Shown here piece by piece: positions 44,557 to 52,736 of a stretch of DNA of 64,000 nt; position 1 is the first letter of the stretch; each line of letters opens with the position of its first letter. The stretch covers positions 2,143-66,142 of the forward strand of contig NZ_VTQV01000011.1 of the NCBI RefSeq assembly GCF_008764245.1, in the 5' to 3' direction. Origin of the DNA: Bacillus subtilis (GTDB lineage: Bacteria > Bacillota > Bacilli > Bacillales > Bacillaceae_C). The translations under genes were made by a program, and so were the position numbers. The notes under the pieces were generated by a model. That model was not told the DNA's origin, ran no database searches, and saw only the letters and a list, made by a program, of their open reading frames with translations.

Positions 44557-45109
44557 AGCCTAAATCCTCTCCTAAATATTTTATAAAATTCATTTGTCTT
44601 TCCCCTAAAAGGGTTAACGGTATATAGTCACCAAAAACTTTTAAAAGTTCCGTTTTCGTTGTAATATTCAAATCCCTACATAATATATAGGCATCTATAA
44701 AATCTTTGGCTGGCTCTGGTCTAGCTGCTAATACCTTCATCGCTAATAATTGTTCTGCCCTGGGTTTTAGAATCTTTAGATTTGAATAAATTTTATAGGT
44801 TTCTTTATCTTCTTTTAAAATTGATTTCAGTGGTTCCTTAATTTCTTCATTAATCCAGCCATCAGAAAGATTAAAAGTAAATTGGGTTAAGTCTAAGATA
44901 TGCTCTAATAGTTTCGAATTTGTTTCGCTAAATACACAGTCTATATCCTTAGTGGCCGGCCTATTGTCATATACCATTGTCATAATAGAACCACCATAAA
45001 TTGTAATTTCTAACTGTAATTGGTTTTCTTTTAGTCTTGCATTTAGATATTCAAATATTCTTAACAGTTTGTTCTTATCCATTAATCCGATATCATTAGA
45101 GTTAGCCAT
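44543..45109 (-). CDS. Nucleotidyltransferase-like protein (DUF6036/AbiEii-type)
   Basis: A 188-residue protein with a minimal nucleotidyltransferase core: GGSIMTMVYDNRPATKDIDCVF at about residues 40-61, in which the GGS and the paired Asp of KDIDC are the expected nucleotide- and metal-binding positions. A later helix, RAEQLLAMKVLAARPEPAKDFIDAYIL, with K and D spaced as in AbiEii/DUF6036 proteins, supports the call. Such proteins occur in toxin-antitoxin and phage-defence pairs. The ribosome site is GAGGGGGAG. The downstream gene overlaps by 14 bases. Confidence 0.65.
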   Translation of the reverse strand: MANSNDIGLMDKNKLLRIFEYLNARLKENQLQLEITIYGGSIMTMVYDNRPATKDIDCVFSETNSKLLEHILDLTQFTFNLSDGWINEEIKEPLKSILKEDKETYKIYSNLKILKPRAEQLLAMKVLAARPEPAKDFIDAYILCRDLNITTKTELLKVFGDYIPLTLLGERQMNFIKYLGEDLGYDWK

Positions 45110-45323
45110 TTTACTCCCCCTCTTATCGCAGACGTCCTTATACGATCTTCTTCATTATATCATATATAAGCATTCTCATTAGTAAGATGATGCCCTGGTC
45201 CATTATTTCTAGTTGAAGCAACATTATCCTTTTCTATCTGTCGGAAACGATGTCCCAACGAGCGTATAGTTTATTGCATCTTGTTCAAAATAAAAGGAAT
45301 GACAGTAAAGAGGGGGCATCACT

Positions 45324-45752
45324 ATGGAAGCAATTATTAAAGAATTAAACCAATTTCTTGAGGGGAATTATATGGCCATTCATACATATGATCAATATAT
45401 TCACCATACCAATGATCAAGAGATAAAAAGTGTCTTGCAAAATGTTCAACAGAACCATAAACAACATGCGGCCATGATTGCGAAGAGGATTCAAGATCTT
45501 GGTGGTGTTCCGGTTCATGATGTGACGGTAAAAGGCAAAATGATTGAATTTATGTCTAAAGTAAAAGGTACGACGACCGATACCAACGCAATCTTAAAAG
45601 ATGCTTCAGTTGGGGAAAATAGGGGTATCCAAACATCAAAAGAGCTACTCGACGGTGATTTGGATTCGGAAAGTTTACGTCTAGTCAAAGAAATATTAGA
45701 GCGCGACCAACAGCATGTGGAGTTATTAAATCGTCACATAGAATCTCATTAG
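45324..45752 (+). CDS. Ferritin-like domain protein, DUF2383
   Basis: A 142-residue four-helix protein. Helix 1 begins IIKELNQFLEGNYMAIHTYDQYI and the later helices contain NHKQHAAMIAKRIQDLGG and LERDQQHVELLNRHIE, giving Glu and His residues spaced as in ferritin-like DUF2383 proteins. Its role is unknown, although such proteins in Bacilli are sometimes sporulation- or stress-linked. The ribosome site AGAGGGGGC is good, and a strong terminator follows. Confidence 0.75.
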   Translation: MEAIIKELNQFLEGNYMAIHTYDQYIHHTNDQEIKSVLQNVQQNHKQHAAMIAKRIQDLGGVPVHDVTVKGKMIEFMSKVKGTTTDTNAILKDASVGENRGIQTSKELLDGDLDSESLRLVKEILERDQQHVELLNRHIESH

Positions 45753-45753
45753 G

Positions 45754-45801
45754 AGGGTGCTAGGTACCGAAGCAATTATTTCGGTACTCAGCACCCTTTA
45801 T
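45754..45801 (+). terminator. Terminator of ferritin-like gene
   Basis: AGGGTGCT pairs with AGCACCCT and, inside, GGTACCGAA pairs with TTTCGGTAC, giving a long stem that begins at the stop codon and ends in TTTAT. Confidence 0.8.
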
Positions 45802-45815
45802 AATCTAAAATACAA

Positions 45816-46541
45816 TTAGAAAGGGTTTGTGGCTAATAGACTTGCTGTTTTCACATAAACACGTGGATTCATTTTTAATTGTGAAATGATAAATTCCGCA
45901 ATGTCTTCGGGCTGCATATATTTTTCATCATTATTTTCAGCTATTAAGTTGGATTGGATGGCAAGTTCTGTTGCTACAGTACTTGGAGCTAAAGCCGTCA
46001 CACGAATATTATTTCCTCGAACTTCCTGGGCTAACGATTCAGTCATCCCAATTAATCCAAATTTAGAAGCACTGTATGCACTGGATGTGGCAGCACCGTT
46101 TAATCCATTTGTCGATGAAATATTGATAATATCACCGCGATTTTTTTCAATTAATTGCGGAAGCACCGCGCGTGTTACGTAATAAGGTCCCATTAAGTTA
46201 ACATCAATCGTCCTCTTCCATTCCTCAGGATCCATTTCCATAAGAGATTCGAATTTCCCGATTCCTGCGTTATTAATGAGAATATCGGCTGCCCCCAACT
46301 CATCAGTAAGTTTTTGAACCGCTTGTTCGACCTCCTCGCGAGCAGAAATATCAACGGCTGCATAAGCTCCTTTTGCGCCTCGTTCTTCTATTTCACTTAC
46401 GACTCCTTTTAGATCTGTTTCTGTTCTCGCAAGCAAACCAACGCTTACTCCTTCATTCGCTAAAGCAAGGGCAACAGCCTTGCCAATTCCTCTCCCCGCA
46501 CCTGTTACAAACGCAACTTTTCCTTTTAATGATGGTTCCAT
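45816..46541 (-). CDS. Short-chain dehydrogenase, 3-oxoacyl-ACP reductase-like (YoxD-like)
   Basis: A 241-residue classical SDR with cofactor motif VTGAGRGIGKAVALAL, ADILINNAGIGKFESL, catalytic Ser in INISSTNGLNG and YSASKFGLIGMTESL. By memory it is close to B. subtilis YoxD, including the C-terminus MQPEDIAEFIISQLKMNP. The physiological substrate is unknown; the FabG label in databases reflects fold, not proven fatty-acid synthesis. The ATG at 46541 after AAGGAG is preferred to an ATG seven codons upstream that overlaps that site. It follows the ABC/ECF operon on the same strand with a 99-base gap. Confidence 0.88.
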   Translation of the reverse strand: MEPSLKGKVAFVTGAGRGIGKAVALALANEGVSVGLLARTETDLKGVVSEIEERGAKGAYAAVDISAREEVEQAVQKLTDELGAADILINNAGIGKFESLMEMDPEEWKRTIDVNLMGPYYVTRAVLPQLIEKNRGDIINISSTNGLNGAATSSAYSASKFGLIGMTESLAQEVRGNNIRVTALAPSTVATELAIQSNLIAENNDEKYMQPEDIAEFIISQLKMNPRVYVKTASLLATNPF

Positions 46542-46640
46542 TCTTAACAACTCCTTCTTCATTTTCTTGTATTATTGTAGAACATTTAACTGGTATAATG
46601 CTCGTACCACAACTCGTGTCACCAATTTCTCCACCCATAC

Positions 46641-47354
46641 TTATTCCTGCAAGCCTTGAGTTACAGTATCGAGTGCCTCTATTCCTCCATAATAAGCTAT
46701 TTTTCCTTCATTAAGGTAAAGCAAGTTATCTTCGCTCGTTTGTTGAATCTCATCGAGTAAATGAGTGCTGATAATGATGATACCGTGATAAGATAGCCGT
46801 TGCAAAATGCGATGAAAATAAATTCGCTCCCCTATGTCCAAACCTTCAAATGGCTCATCCAAAATACATATACGTGGATGATTGATAAGAGCTTGAATCA
46901 AACCTACTTTTAGTAATTGTCCTCCTGAGAGATTACGAAGCTTTTTTCTCCTAACTTGCATTAGATGGCTTTCTTGCAGCCACTGGGCCACCGTTTGTTT
47001 AACAAGATTTGCAGGAATCCCTTTATGAAAGGCAATATACGTGACATATTTTTCAACCGTCATGTTAGAATGACCTGTAAAATGTTGTGGTAGGAATCCA
47101 ATGATTTTCCGAATCTCTTCAATCGTTAACTTCCTTCGATATGTCCCAATATTTTCATCACGAACTAATGTCGTAAAGTTGACTTCCCCTTGCTGTGATT
47201 GAATGGCTGTCGCAAGGAGCTTCAACAGCGTACTTTTCCCTGCGCCATTTTTTCCAACTACATACGTTATTCCGTTTGTAAACGAACATGAGATTTGCTT
47301 CAAGAGTTTGGTTCCTTTTAGCGAATATTCTACAGTGTCTATTGTTATTCTCAT
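46641..47354 (-). CDS. ABC transporter ATPase (second of the ABC/ECF operon)
   Basis: A 237-residue ABC ATPase with Walker A GKNGAGKST, Q-loop GFLPQHFTGHSN, signature LSGGQLLKVGLIQAL, Walker B CILDEPFEGLD and H-loop STHLLDEIQQ. It resembles exporter ATPases of the YxlF/NatA-like group. It overlaps the preceding membrane-protein gene by 4 bases and is the last gene of the six-gene unit. The adjacent 265-residue membrane protein is its likely partner. The substrate is unknown. Confidence 0.9.
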   Translation of the reverse strand: MRITIDTVEYSLKGTKLLKQISCSFTNGITYVVGKNGAGKSTLLKLLATAIQSQQGEVNFTTLVRDENIGTYRRKLTIEEIRKIIGFLPQHFTGHSNMTVEKYVTYIAFHKGIPANLVKQTVAQWLQESHLMQVRRKKLRNLSGGQLLKVGLIQALINHPRICILDEPFEGLDIGERIYFHRILQRLSYHGIIIISTHLLDEIQQTSEDNLLYLNEGKIAYYGGIEALDTVTQGLQE

Positions 47355-48145
47355 TTCAACTTCTCCGAAAAACGATTCTTTAATAAAATGGTGCTTAACA
47401 ATAATATGGACAGGCCGAAAATGATCCCATTCATGACGAGAAAAGAATCATCGCCAGGCACTTGAAACAAAAACTTTCTCTTTAATAAAACTTGGCTGAA
47501 CCAAATAAACAGTGTGAGTGACAACCCTATTTTTTGTCCTAACCAGAATGTCGCAACAAATCCGACTACTCCAAAAAAGAAAACAGGAATAAAGGAACTA
47601 ACTAAATACAAGATCGTACTTTCTCTTCCTACGACAAAAAAACATAGTGGCAGCGCCAATGTTAACTGAAATCCCATCACAATTATAAATCGGGTAAACA
47701 TTTGCTGGATAATGGGATAATAGCTTAGCGCTTCAATGATCTCATTTCCCTCATTTTTAGGACGGAAGGAATAGCCAATGACAGCAATGACAAGCAAAGT
47801 GATCCACTTAATCCAATTTGTAAATCCAAACAATGGATCTGCTGTATTTTCACTAATCGTAAAGGTGATGGCGACCATGACAAGTCCGGTTAATAGCCAG
47901 CTTGTCGTACCATAAAAATTCCATTGCGATAAAAATATATTTACTAGTCTTTCTTTAAAGGATAGAGAATTTTGCGCCGTTTCAAGCTCTAGACGTAAAT
48001 CGACTGGGCTATGATTCTGCTCGGTACTTTTTATTTTTTGAATCAAGTCGAGTGTCATTTCTCTCGTCGGCTCGGGAGCAGTAAATCGATCAAAGTGAGC
48101 TTTCCACTCTTTTTCCAACTTCTCTAGGTCTTGATTTTCATCCAT
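47351..48145 (-). CDS. Membrane protein with cytoplasmic head, likely ABC permease / anti-sigma candidate
   Basis: A 264-residue protein. The first 80 residues are soluble and charged (LEKLEKEWKAHFDRFTAPEP onward), followed by six predicted membrane spans between about 88 and 258. It overlaps the ECF sigma gene by 8 bases and the following ATPase gene by 4, so it could be both the transporter permease and the membrane anti-sigma factor. No zinc HxxxCxxC anti-sigma motif is present. The ATG at 48145 follows an AAGGGA site; an upstream ATG is within the sigma gene. Confidence 0.6.
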   Translation of the reverse strand: MDENQDLEKLEKEWKAHFDRFTAPEPTREMTLDLIQKIKSTEQNHSPVDLRLELETAQNSLSFKERLVNIFLSQWNFYGTTSWLLTGLVMVAITFTISENTADPLFGFTNWIKWITLLVIAVIGYSFRPKNEGNEIIEALSYYPIIQQMFTRFIIVMGFQLTLALPLCFFVVGRESTILYLVSSFIPVFFFGVVGFVATFWLGQKIGLSLTLFIWFSQVLLKRKFLFQVPGDDSFLVMNGIIFGLSILLLSTILLKNRFSEKLK

Positions 48146-48689
48146 TTCCCTTAGCCCCTTTCCTTTCATCCGCCCTTAAAATAGTTTTGAGCTGTTTTAA
48201 GCCACGCGCAATCCGGGTTTTTACCGTATTGATCGAAATATCTAAGGCAAGCGCGATTTCCGAGTATTTCAAATCCTGATAAAATCGTAAATATAATACG
48301 GTTCGGTAATCAACGGATAACTGATTCAAGGACTCTACCATCCATTGTCGTTCAATTTGATGATCGATAATATGATGAATTTGTCCTGTTCCTTCCATAT
48401 CTTTATCCGTTATATATTCAAGACGCGACATCGGTTTCCTCCAATAATCTTTACAGGCATTGGTCGCAATTTTATACATCCACGGTTTAAATTGATCAGG
48501 AACAAAGCCCTTTTTTCCTTGCTGATAGATTTTCAGAAATGTCTCCTGAACAATGTCTTCGGCCAATTTTTCGTCATGCAATAATCGATAAACATATCCA
48601 AACAGAGGTTTATGATAGCGGAAAACAAGGATATCGAATGCAGAATCGCTCCCAAGTGTTAGTTGTCGCATATAGTCTTCATCTGGCAT
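48138..48689 (-). CDS. ECF-type RNA polymerase sigma factor
   Basis: A 183-residue sigma-70 family ECF factor. Region 2 spans about residues 15-80 with FDILVFRYHKPLFGYVYRLL, AEDIVQETFLKIYQ and FKPWMYKIATNACKDYWRK; region 4 spans about 115-170 with LSVDYRTVLYLRFYQDLKYS and INTVKTRIARGLKQLK. It lies inside an ABC-transporter operon and overlaps the next gene, the likely anti-sigma partner. The B. subtilis SigY operon also couples an ECF factor to ABC genes, but gene order and proteins differ here. An ECF-type promoter precedes the whole operon. Confidence 0.93.
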   Translation of the reverse strand: MPDEDYMRQLTLGSDSAFDILVFRYHKPLFGYVYRLLHDEKLAEDIVQETFLKIYQQGKKGFVPDQFKPWMYKIATNACKDYWRKPMSRLEYITDKDMEGTGQIHHIIDHQIERQWMVESLNQLSVDYRTVLYLRFYQDLKYSEIALALDISINTVKTRIARGLKQLKTILRADERKGAKGNG

Positions 48690-48691
48690 CC

Positions 48692-49381
48692 CTACCCCTC
48701 CGTTTTCCGATTGATTTTAAAAATGGCTCCTACCATACATAATACTCCTAACCCGATATAAAACAATCGGTTCAAGACGAGCCAATGATTTTCCGCTAAC
48801 CAAAATCCACTTTCACCACTAACAACACGTTCAACACTTCCATATACAAGTAAAATGGCATTTAAATCTCGTAAAATGACTTGGCCAAAAAAGAGCATCA
48901 TCCAGAAGAGAATTCCCACGATCAAACCACCAAGTGAATGGTTTCCAATTATCGTTCCGAGAAAGACAAGCCCTCCAAAAGCCATATACACTGGGATCGA
49001 AAAAACGAAGCCTTGCCATAAAAACTTTCCATATATACATCCTAACGGAATGGTCACAATCATCATTAATCCGCCAAAAATAATGATTGATAACAAAGAT
49101 CGTTCTAATAGAAAACGCCACCTAGCGACTGGATACGTAATGATTTGATAATAAAATTTCGAATCCAAATCGACCGAAAAACACCATTGGATGATCAACA
49201 TGAACCATATTGTGGCGGCTTTTTCGTAAATAAGGCTGGATAGATCACCTATTTCATACGTTCCAGAGTTGTAAATAATGAGCCCGATAATCGGAATAAG
49301 CAACAAGGACATGAACGAGTACATGGATGTAAACCATAGCTTTAAAAAGATTTGAAGTCGAATCAAGAATCCTTTCATCAT
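48692..49381 (-). CDS. ABC transporter membrane protein
   Basis: A 229-residue protein with six predicted spans, beginning RLQIFLKLWFTSMYSFMSLLLIP and containing YQIITYPVARWRFLLERSLL, a cytoplasmic segment typical of ABC-2 type exporter permeases. It probably works with the ATPase encoded at 51474 and the large permease at 49378. It overlaps that larger gene by 4 bases and precedes the sigma gene by 2. Confidence 0.75.
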   Translation of the reverse strand: MMKGFLIRLQIFLKLWFTSMYSFMSLLLIPIIGLIIYNSGTYEIGDLSSLIYEKAATIWFMLIIQWCFSVDLDSKFYYQIITYPVARWRFLLERSLLSIIIFGGLMMIVTIPLGCIYGKFLWQGFVFSIPVYMAFGGLVFLGTIIGNHSLGGLIVGILFWMMLFFGQVILRDLNAILLVYGSVERVVSGESGFWLAENHWLVLNRLFYIGLGVLCMVGAIFKINRKTEG

Positions 49382-51477
49382 TCTGCTTCTTCCTCGTACT
49401 GCTCTATGGCAGCTTCCATGTCAAAATCCTGCTTGTTCTCGAGTCCCTTCCAATATTCAAAAAGATATTTTAAAACATCTTTAAATGATTCTAACCCTTT
49501 TTTCTCATAGCCTTGTAACAAATTTACAAGTTTAAAATCCTCTTCTTCTGCCCAATAGTTGGATTTATACCATTCTGCAAAACCAATCTGTTCGTGAAGA
49601 TTATTTAAAATCATCCAAACCATGGCATCATATAAAACATTAAAACCCCCGTTATTATTTGAAAAGTCTTGGGTTATCTCATTCAGTAGCTCATATGCCA
49701 TTTCCGAATCATCCATATTCTCGTTTCTCAGCATATAGAAGTCATGATTCGCACTATCATGTGTAAGATAATAATAGTTATCACCTAGTACGTAGATAAC
49801 AGATGGAGTCATCGGAATACCTAGCCAATCCTCCATAAAGCTCCATACCTTTTGATATCTCCCAACCACTTCTTTCATACCATTCAGAACTTCAGGATGG
49901 GCGACAACACGAATGTTTCCAGCCTTCTCTTCCTTGAAATTCCCGCTTATCAAAGACAGACCATATTGAGAAGTTCCTTGAAACGTATTTTTCTGAACCT
50001 CCGGAATCGTCAAAGCAAGTGGAACGTCTTGATTCTCTCTCGTCATCCTAACCGTGAAGTCTGTGGGAAAATCCTCAACAAGTCGGGCATTTCTTAATTC
50101 AAATCGGGCGTACAGATTGCTACACTCACGAGCAATGACTAGATTACGTTTCCCAATTAAAGGATACCAACCCGCTTCTTTCGGAAGATAAACGCGCTCA
50201 TTTTTTATAAAAGCTTGTTCCACATAACCATCATCACGATATTGTAAGATTCCCCCTTCGTAATGAAGGTTTACGTCAAATTCTTCACCCGGCAGAATCT
50301 CTTCATCAAAATGGAGCCTAATAAAGTCTCCCTCCCGCGAACAAGCAACAGCCTTTTCGGTCGTACATTCCTTTATCTTTAACCCGTGGTATAAAGTGAG
50401 AAATACATCATCCACTGACTCATTGCCATTATTTTTTACTGTTAAAGTACTTTGAACGTTAATCTGATCATCTGCTTGAAGTTCCACACTTAAATTTGTT
50501 TTTTCCATTGCAAAATCGTATGGTTGATCATCTTTATAATCTTCGTAATAAGATTCATCATCCTCGCCTAAAAACGACTCCTGATATTGTTTCCCTGTCG
50601 AAATATATTGTTTCAGCGCTCGATCATATTGCATAAAACGGATTCCACTTAACACAATCGTAGGAATGAGGAAGATTGTAATCAGAATGGGAAGCAGCTT
50701 TTTTTCTTTTTGGCTTCTCCGATTACGGCGAAACAATAATAGAGCCACAGCAATCATTACTATTCCCAACAAGATAATCGCACTTTGATGCAAAATTGAA
50801 CCTTTAAACACATGATGAATTCCCCATATCCCTTCATAGCGAGATTCAATGAACATATAATCAAAAGGAGTGAATAAGTGTAACTTCGGATTATCCCATA
50901 CATAGGCGGTTCCAACATAATCAAAAGGTAAAAATAAACTTAGTACTAAAATAGCTGGAATAGTGAGGTACGCTAACATGGATTTCATCAAGATTGCAAA
51001 TAAAAAACCAAGCGAAATGAGAAGAAAAAAAGCTCCCTCCATTTGCATGAATACGTAAAAAATATGTTCCAACCAATCTCCTCTTGTCATGGCTGCACTT
51101 ATGAACCAGATTGCTTGCACGACGATGGTCATGACCGTGATACACAAACCGTATAATTGGGTGATCAGCCATTTCCCTATCACCCAATCCACATTTTTCA
51201 GATCGTAGGTGACAACCAATTGTTCAAATTCATTGTCCCGATCTTTACTTACCATATAAACGGCAAATAGGCCGACAATAAGTAGGTTGAGTAGTAAAAT
51301 CCAAATGAAGCTTTGATAAAAGGCTGCCGCTCGCTCTTCATAATGGAGAGGTTGGATTTCATAAGCGACAATGCTATAACCCCAATACAGAAGATTGACC
51401 AATAACGGAAGAGCTAGAAATTTATTACGCAGCAAAAGCTTACCTTCAGTTCGAAAAACAGATTTCATCAAGTTCAT
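49378..51477 (-). CDS. ABC-2 type permease fused to degenerate M1-peptidase-like domain
   Basis: A 699-residue protein. Residues 1-265 form an ABC-2 permease-like region with about six spans; another span lies at about 272-292. The remaining 400 residues are extracytoplasmic, with a beta-rich part (VELQADDQINVQSTLTVKNN and LPGEEFDVNLHYEGG) like the N-terminal domain of M1 aminopeptidases, then a region reading VIYVLGDNYYYLTHD and YELLNEITQDFSNNN. At the place of the M1 zinc motif HExxH there is NEITQD, so catalysis is not expected. It may sense or bind peptides outside. It overlaps both neighbours by 4 bases. Confidence 0.75.
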   Translation of the reverse strand: MNLMKSVFRTEGKLLLRNKFLALPLLVNLLYWGYSIVAYEIQPLHYEERAAAFYQSFIWILLLNLLIVGLFAVYMVSKDRDNEFEQLVVTYDLKNVDWVIGKWLITQLYGLCITVMTIVVQAIWFISAAMTRGDWLEHIFYVFMQMEGAFFLLISLGFLFAILMKSMLAYLTIPAILVLSLFLPFDYVGTAYVWDNPKLHLFTPFDYMFIESRYEGIWGIHHVFKGSILHQSAIILLGIVMIAVALLLFRRNRRSQKEKKLLPILITIFLIPTIVLSGIRFMQYDRALKQYISTGKQYQESFLGEDDESYYEDYKDDQPYDFAMEKTNLSVELQADDQINVQSTLTVKNNGNESVDDVFLTLYHGLKIKECTTEKAVACSREGDFIRLHFDEEILPGEEFDVNLHYEGGILQYRDDGYVEQAFIKNERVYLPKEAGWYPLIGKRNLVIARECSNLYARFELRNARLVEDFPTDFTVRMTRENQDVPLALTIPEVQKNTFQGTSQYGLSLISGNFKEEKAGNIRVVAHPEVLNGMKEVVGRYQKVWSFMEDWLGIPMTPSVIYVLGDNYYYLTHDSANHDFYMLRNENMDDSEMAYELLNEITQDFSNNNGGFNVLYDAMVWMILNNLHEQIGFAEWYKSNYWAEEEDFKLVNLLQGYEKKGLESFKDVLKYLFEYWKGLENKQDFDMEAAIEQYEEEAE

Positions 51478-52349
51478 GACGTCACCCCGTTTATCACTGC
51501 CATGTAGCCATCTTCGATCGTGGGTTGTACAGGCAGCGCACCCTGATAGGGAAAAGCGTTCGAAATAATCCTAAAAACAACATTGTCCCTTTCTTTTCTA
51601 GTGGAGATGATCACATATTCCTTTTCAATCTGATCATATTCAGAATAAGGAACAGATACCTCCCACACAACATTGATTGCCTTCTTAGCTAAAGCCTCTG
51701 TAGAACCTTGGAAAAGCACTTCGCCATGATGCATGACTGCAGTCTGTTCACAACTAAATTCAATATCACTAATGATATGTGTCGATAAAATAATTAATCG
51801 GTCTTTGCTTAATTTTTCGATCAAATTACGAAAACGGATCCGTTCCGAGGGGTCCAGTCCCGCAGTAGGCTCGTCTAAAATAATGAACCTCGGATTTCCA
51901 ATCAGCGCCTGAGCGATACCAAGTCGCCGCTTCATTCCTCCGGAGTAACCTTTTATCTTTTTATTTGCTTGTTGAGCTAGGTTCACTTCTTCCAGTAACA
52001 TCTCTACCTGTTCATTTCTTTCTTGCTGGGTCGTCACACCTTTCATGGAAGCAACATAATGGAGAAATTCTCTACCTGTCAACTGGGTTGGCATGTGAAA
52101 ATGTTGCGGTAAATATCCAAGCAATTGCCGCACCTGATCTCCTTCTTTCTCCAAATCAAAGCCGTAAATGCTCACCTTCCCATCTTGAAAAGGAAGAATT
52201 GTACTAAGAATTTTCATTAAAGTGGATTTGCCAGCCCCATTTGGGCCAAGCAGTCCGAATAAACCCATTTCCATCTGTAGATTGATATTTTTTAATGCTT
52301 GAAATTTACGATAGTTTTTCTGCAATCCTTCTATTTTTAACGTCAACAT
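51474..52349 (-). CDS. ABC transporter ATPase, first gene of ABC/ECF operon
   Basis: A 291-residue ABC ATPase of the exporter type: Walker A GPNGAGKSTLM near residue 37, Q-loop GYLPQHFHMPT, signature YSGGMKRRLGIAQAL, Walker B FIILDEPTAGLD and H-loop STHIISDIEF, followed by a C-terminal accessory domain (about 215-291). The ATG at 52349 follows GAGAGGGGAAAAGTG and lies about 37 bases beyond an ECF-type -10 element, which excludes a longer upstream reading. It should power the two permeases encoded next. Confidence 0.92.
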   Translation of the reverse strand: MLTLKIEGLQKNYRKFQALKNINLQMEMGLFGLLGPNGAGKSTLMKILSTILPFQDGKVSIYGFDLEKEGDQVRQLLGYLPQHFHMPTQLTGREFLHYVASMKGVTTQQERNEQVEMLLEEVNLAQQANKKIKGYSGGMKRRLGIAQALIGNPRFIILDEPTAGLDPSERIRFRNLIEKLSKDRLIILSTHIISDIEFSCEQTAVMHHGEVLFQGSTEALAKKAINVVWEVSVPYSEYDQIEKEYVIISTRKERDNVVFRIISNAFPYQGALPVQPTIEDGYMAVINGVTS

Positions 52350-52385
52350 CACTTTTCCCCTCTCCCAAACCTCTCTACTCCTCTT

Positions 52386-52412
52386 CACGTATGGAGGGGT
52401 CAAATTGTTTCA
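52386..52412 (-). promoter_or_regulatory. ECF-type promoter of ABC/ECF operon
   Basis: On the minus strand TGAAAC (52407-52412) and CGTG (52386-52389) are separated by 17 bases, resembling ECF promoters (TGAAAC-N16/17-CGT). Transcription would start about 10 bases later, 25-30 bases before the first start codon. It suggests autoregulation by the sigma factor in the operon. Confidence 0.5.
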
Positions 52413-52591
52413 GAAAAAAAGTTAAAATTTCCATTTGTCCTTTAATAAGGACTAAAACCCAAAATGTTTGACTTTTTATGTAAAACCCTATATATTGAAC
52501 TTGCTTTATTACGAAAAAGCGGTTAAGCACTAAAAACATTTCATAAGATGGCGGAATCAAGTAAAAGCTTTATAAGTAGCAGGAAACAGAA

Positions 52592-52619
52592 TTGTTGCCA
52601 AATACTGTTGCAATATAAA
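52592..52619 (+). promoter_or_regulatory. Candidate promoter of nhaC leader
   Basis: TTGTTG (52592-52597) and TATAAA (52614-52619) are spaced by 16 bases. It would give a leader of about 110 bases before nhaC. Confidence 0.45.
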
Positions 52620-52632
52620 TGATGGTTTACGT

Positions 52633-52703
52633 AGAAGTTAGCGATTTCCCACACTTGGGTTGATACCGCAGAGCTTCTTCCCCTAAGATGAAGGGGTTTT
52701 TTT
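52633..52703 (+). promoter_or_regulatory. Structured leader and terminator before nhaC
   Basis: AGAAG (52633) can pair with CTTCT (52674-52678), enclosing GCG/CGC and the hairpin CCCA-CACT-TGGG. It is followed by CCCCT-AAGATGA-AGGGG and seven T (52680-52703), an intrinsic terminator 33 bases ahead of the nhaC start. A terminator inside the 5' leader implies conditional read-through, but no known riboswitch class was recognised. Confidence 0.55.
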
Positions 52704-52736
52704 ATTGAAAAAGATTGACAAAGTGAGGAATGTAAG

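Noticed and set aside
52375-52560. 61-codon minus-strand frame upstream of the ABC/ECF operon
   Set aside because: It overlaps the ECF-type promoter, has no ribosome site and has no recognisable domain.
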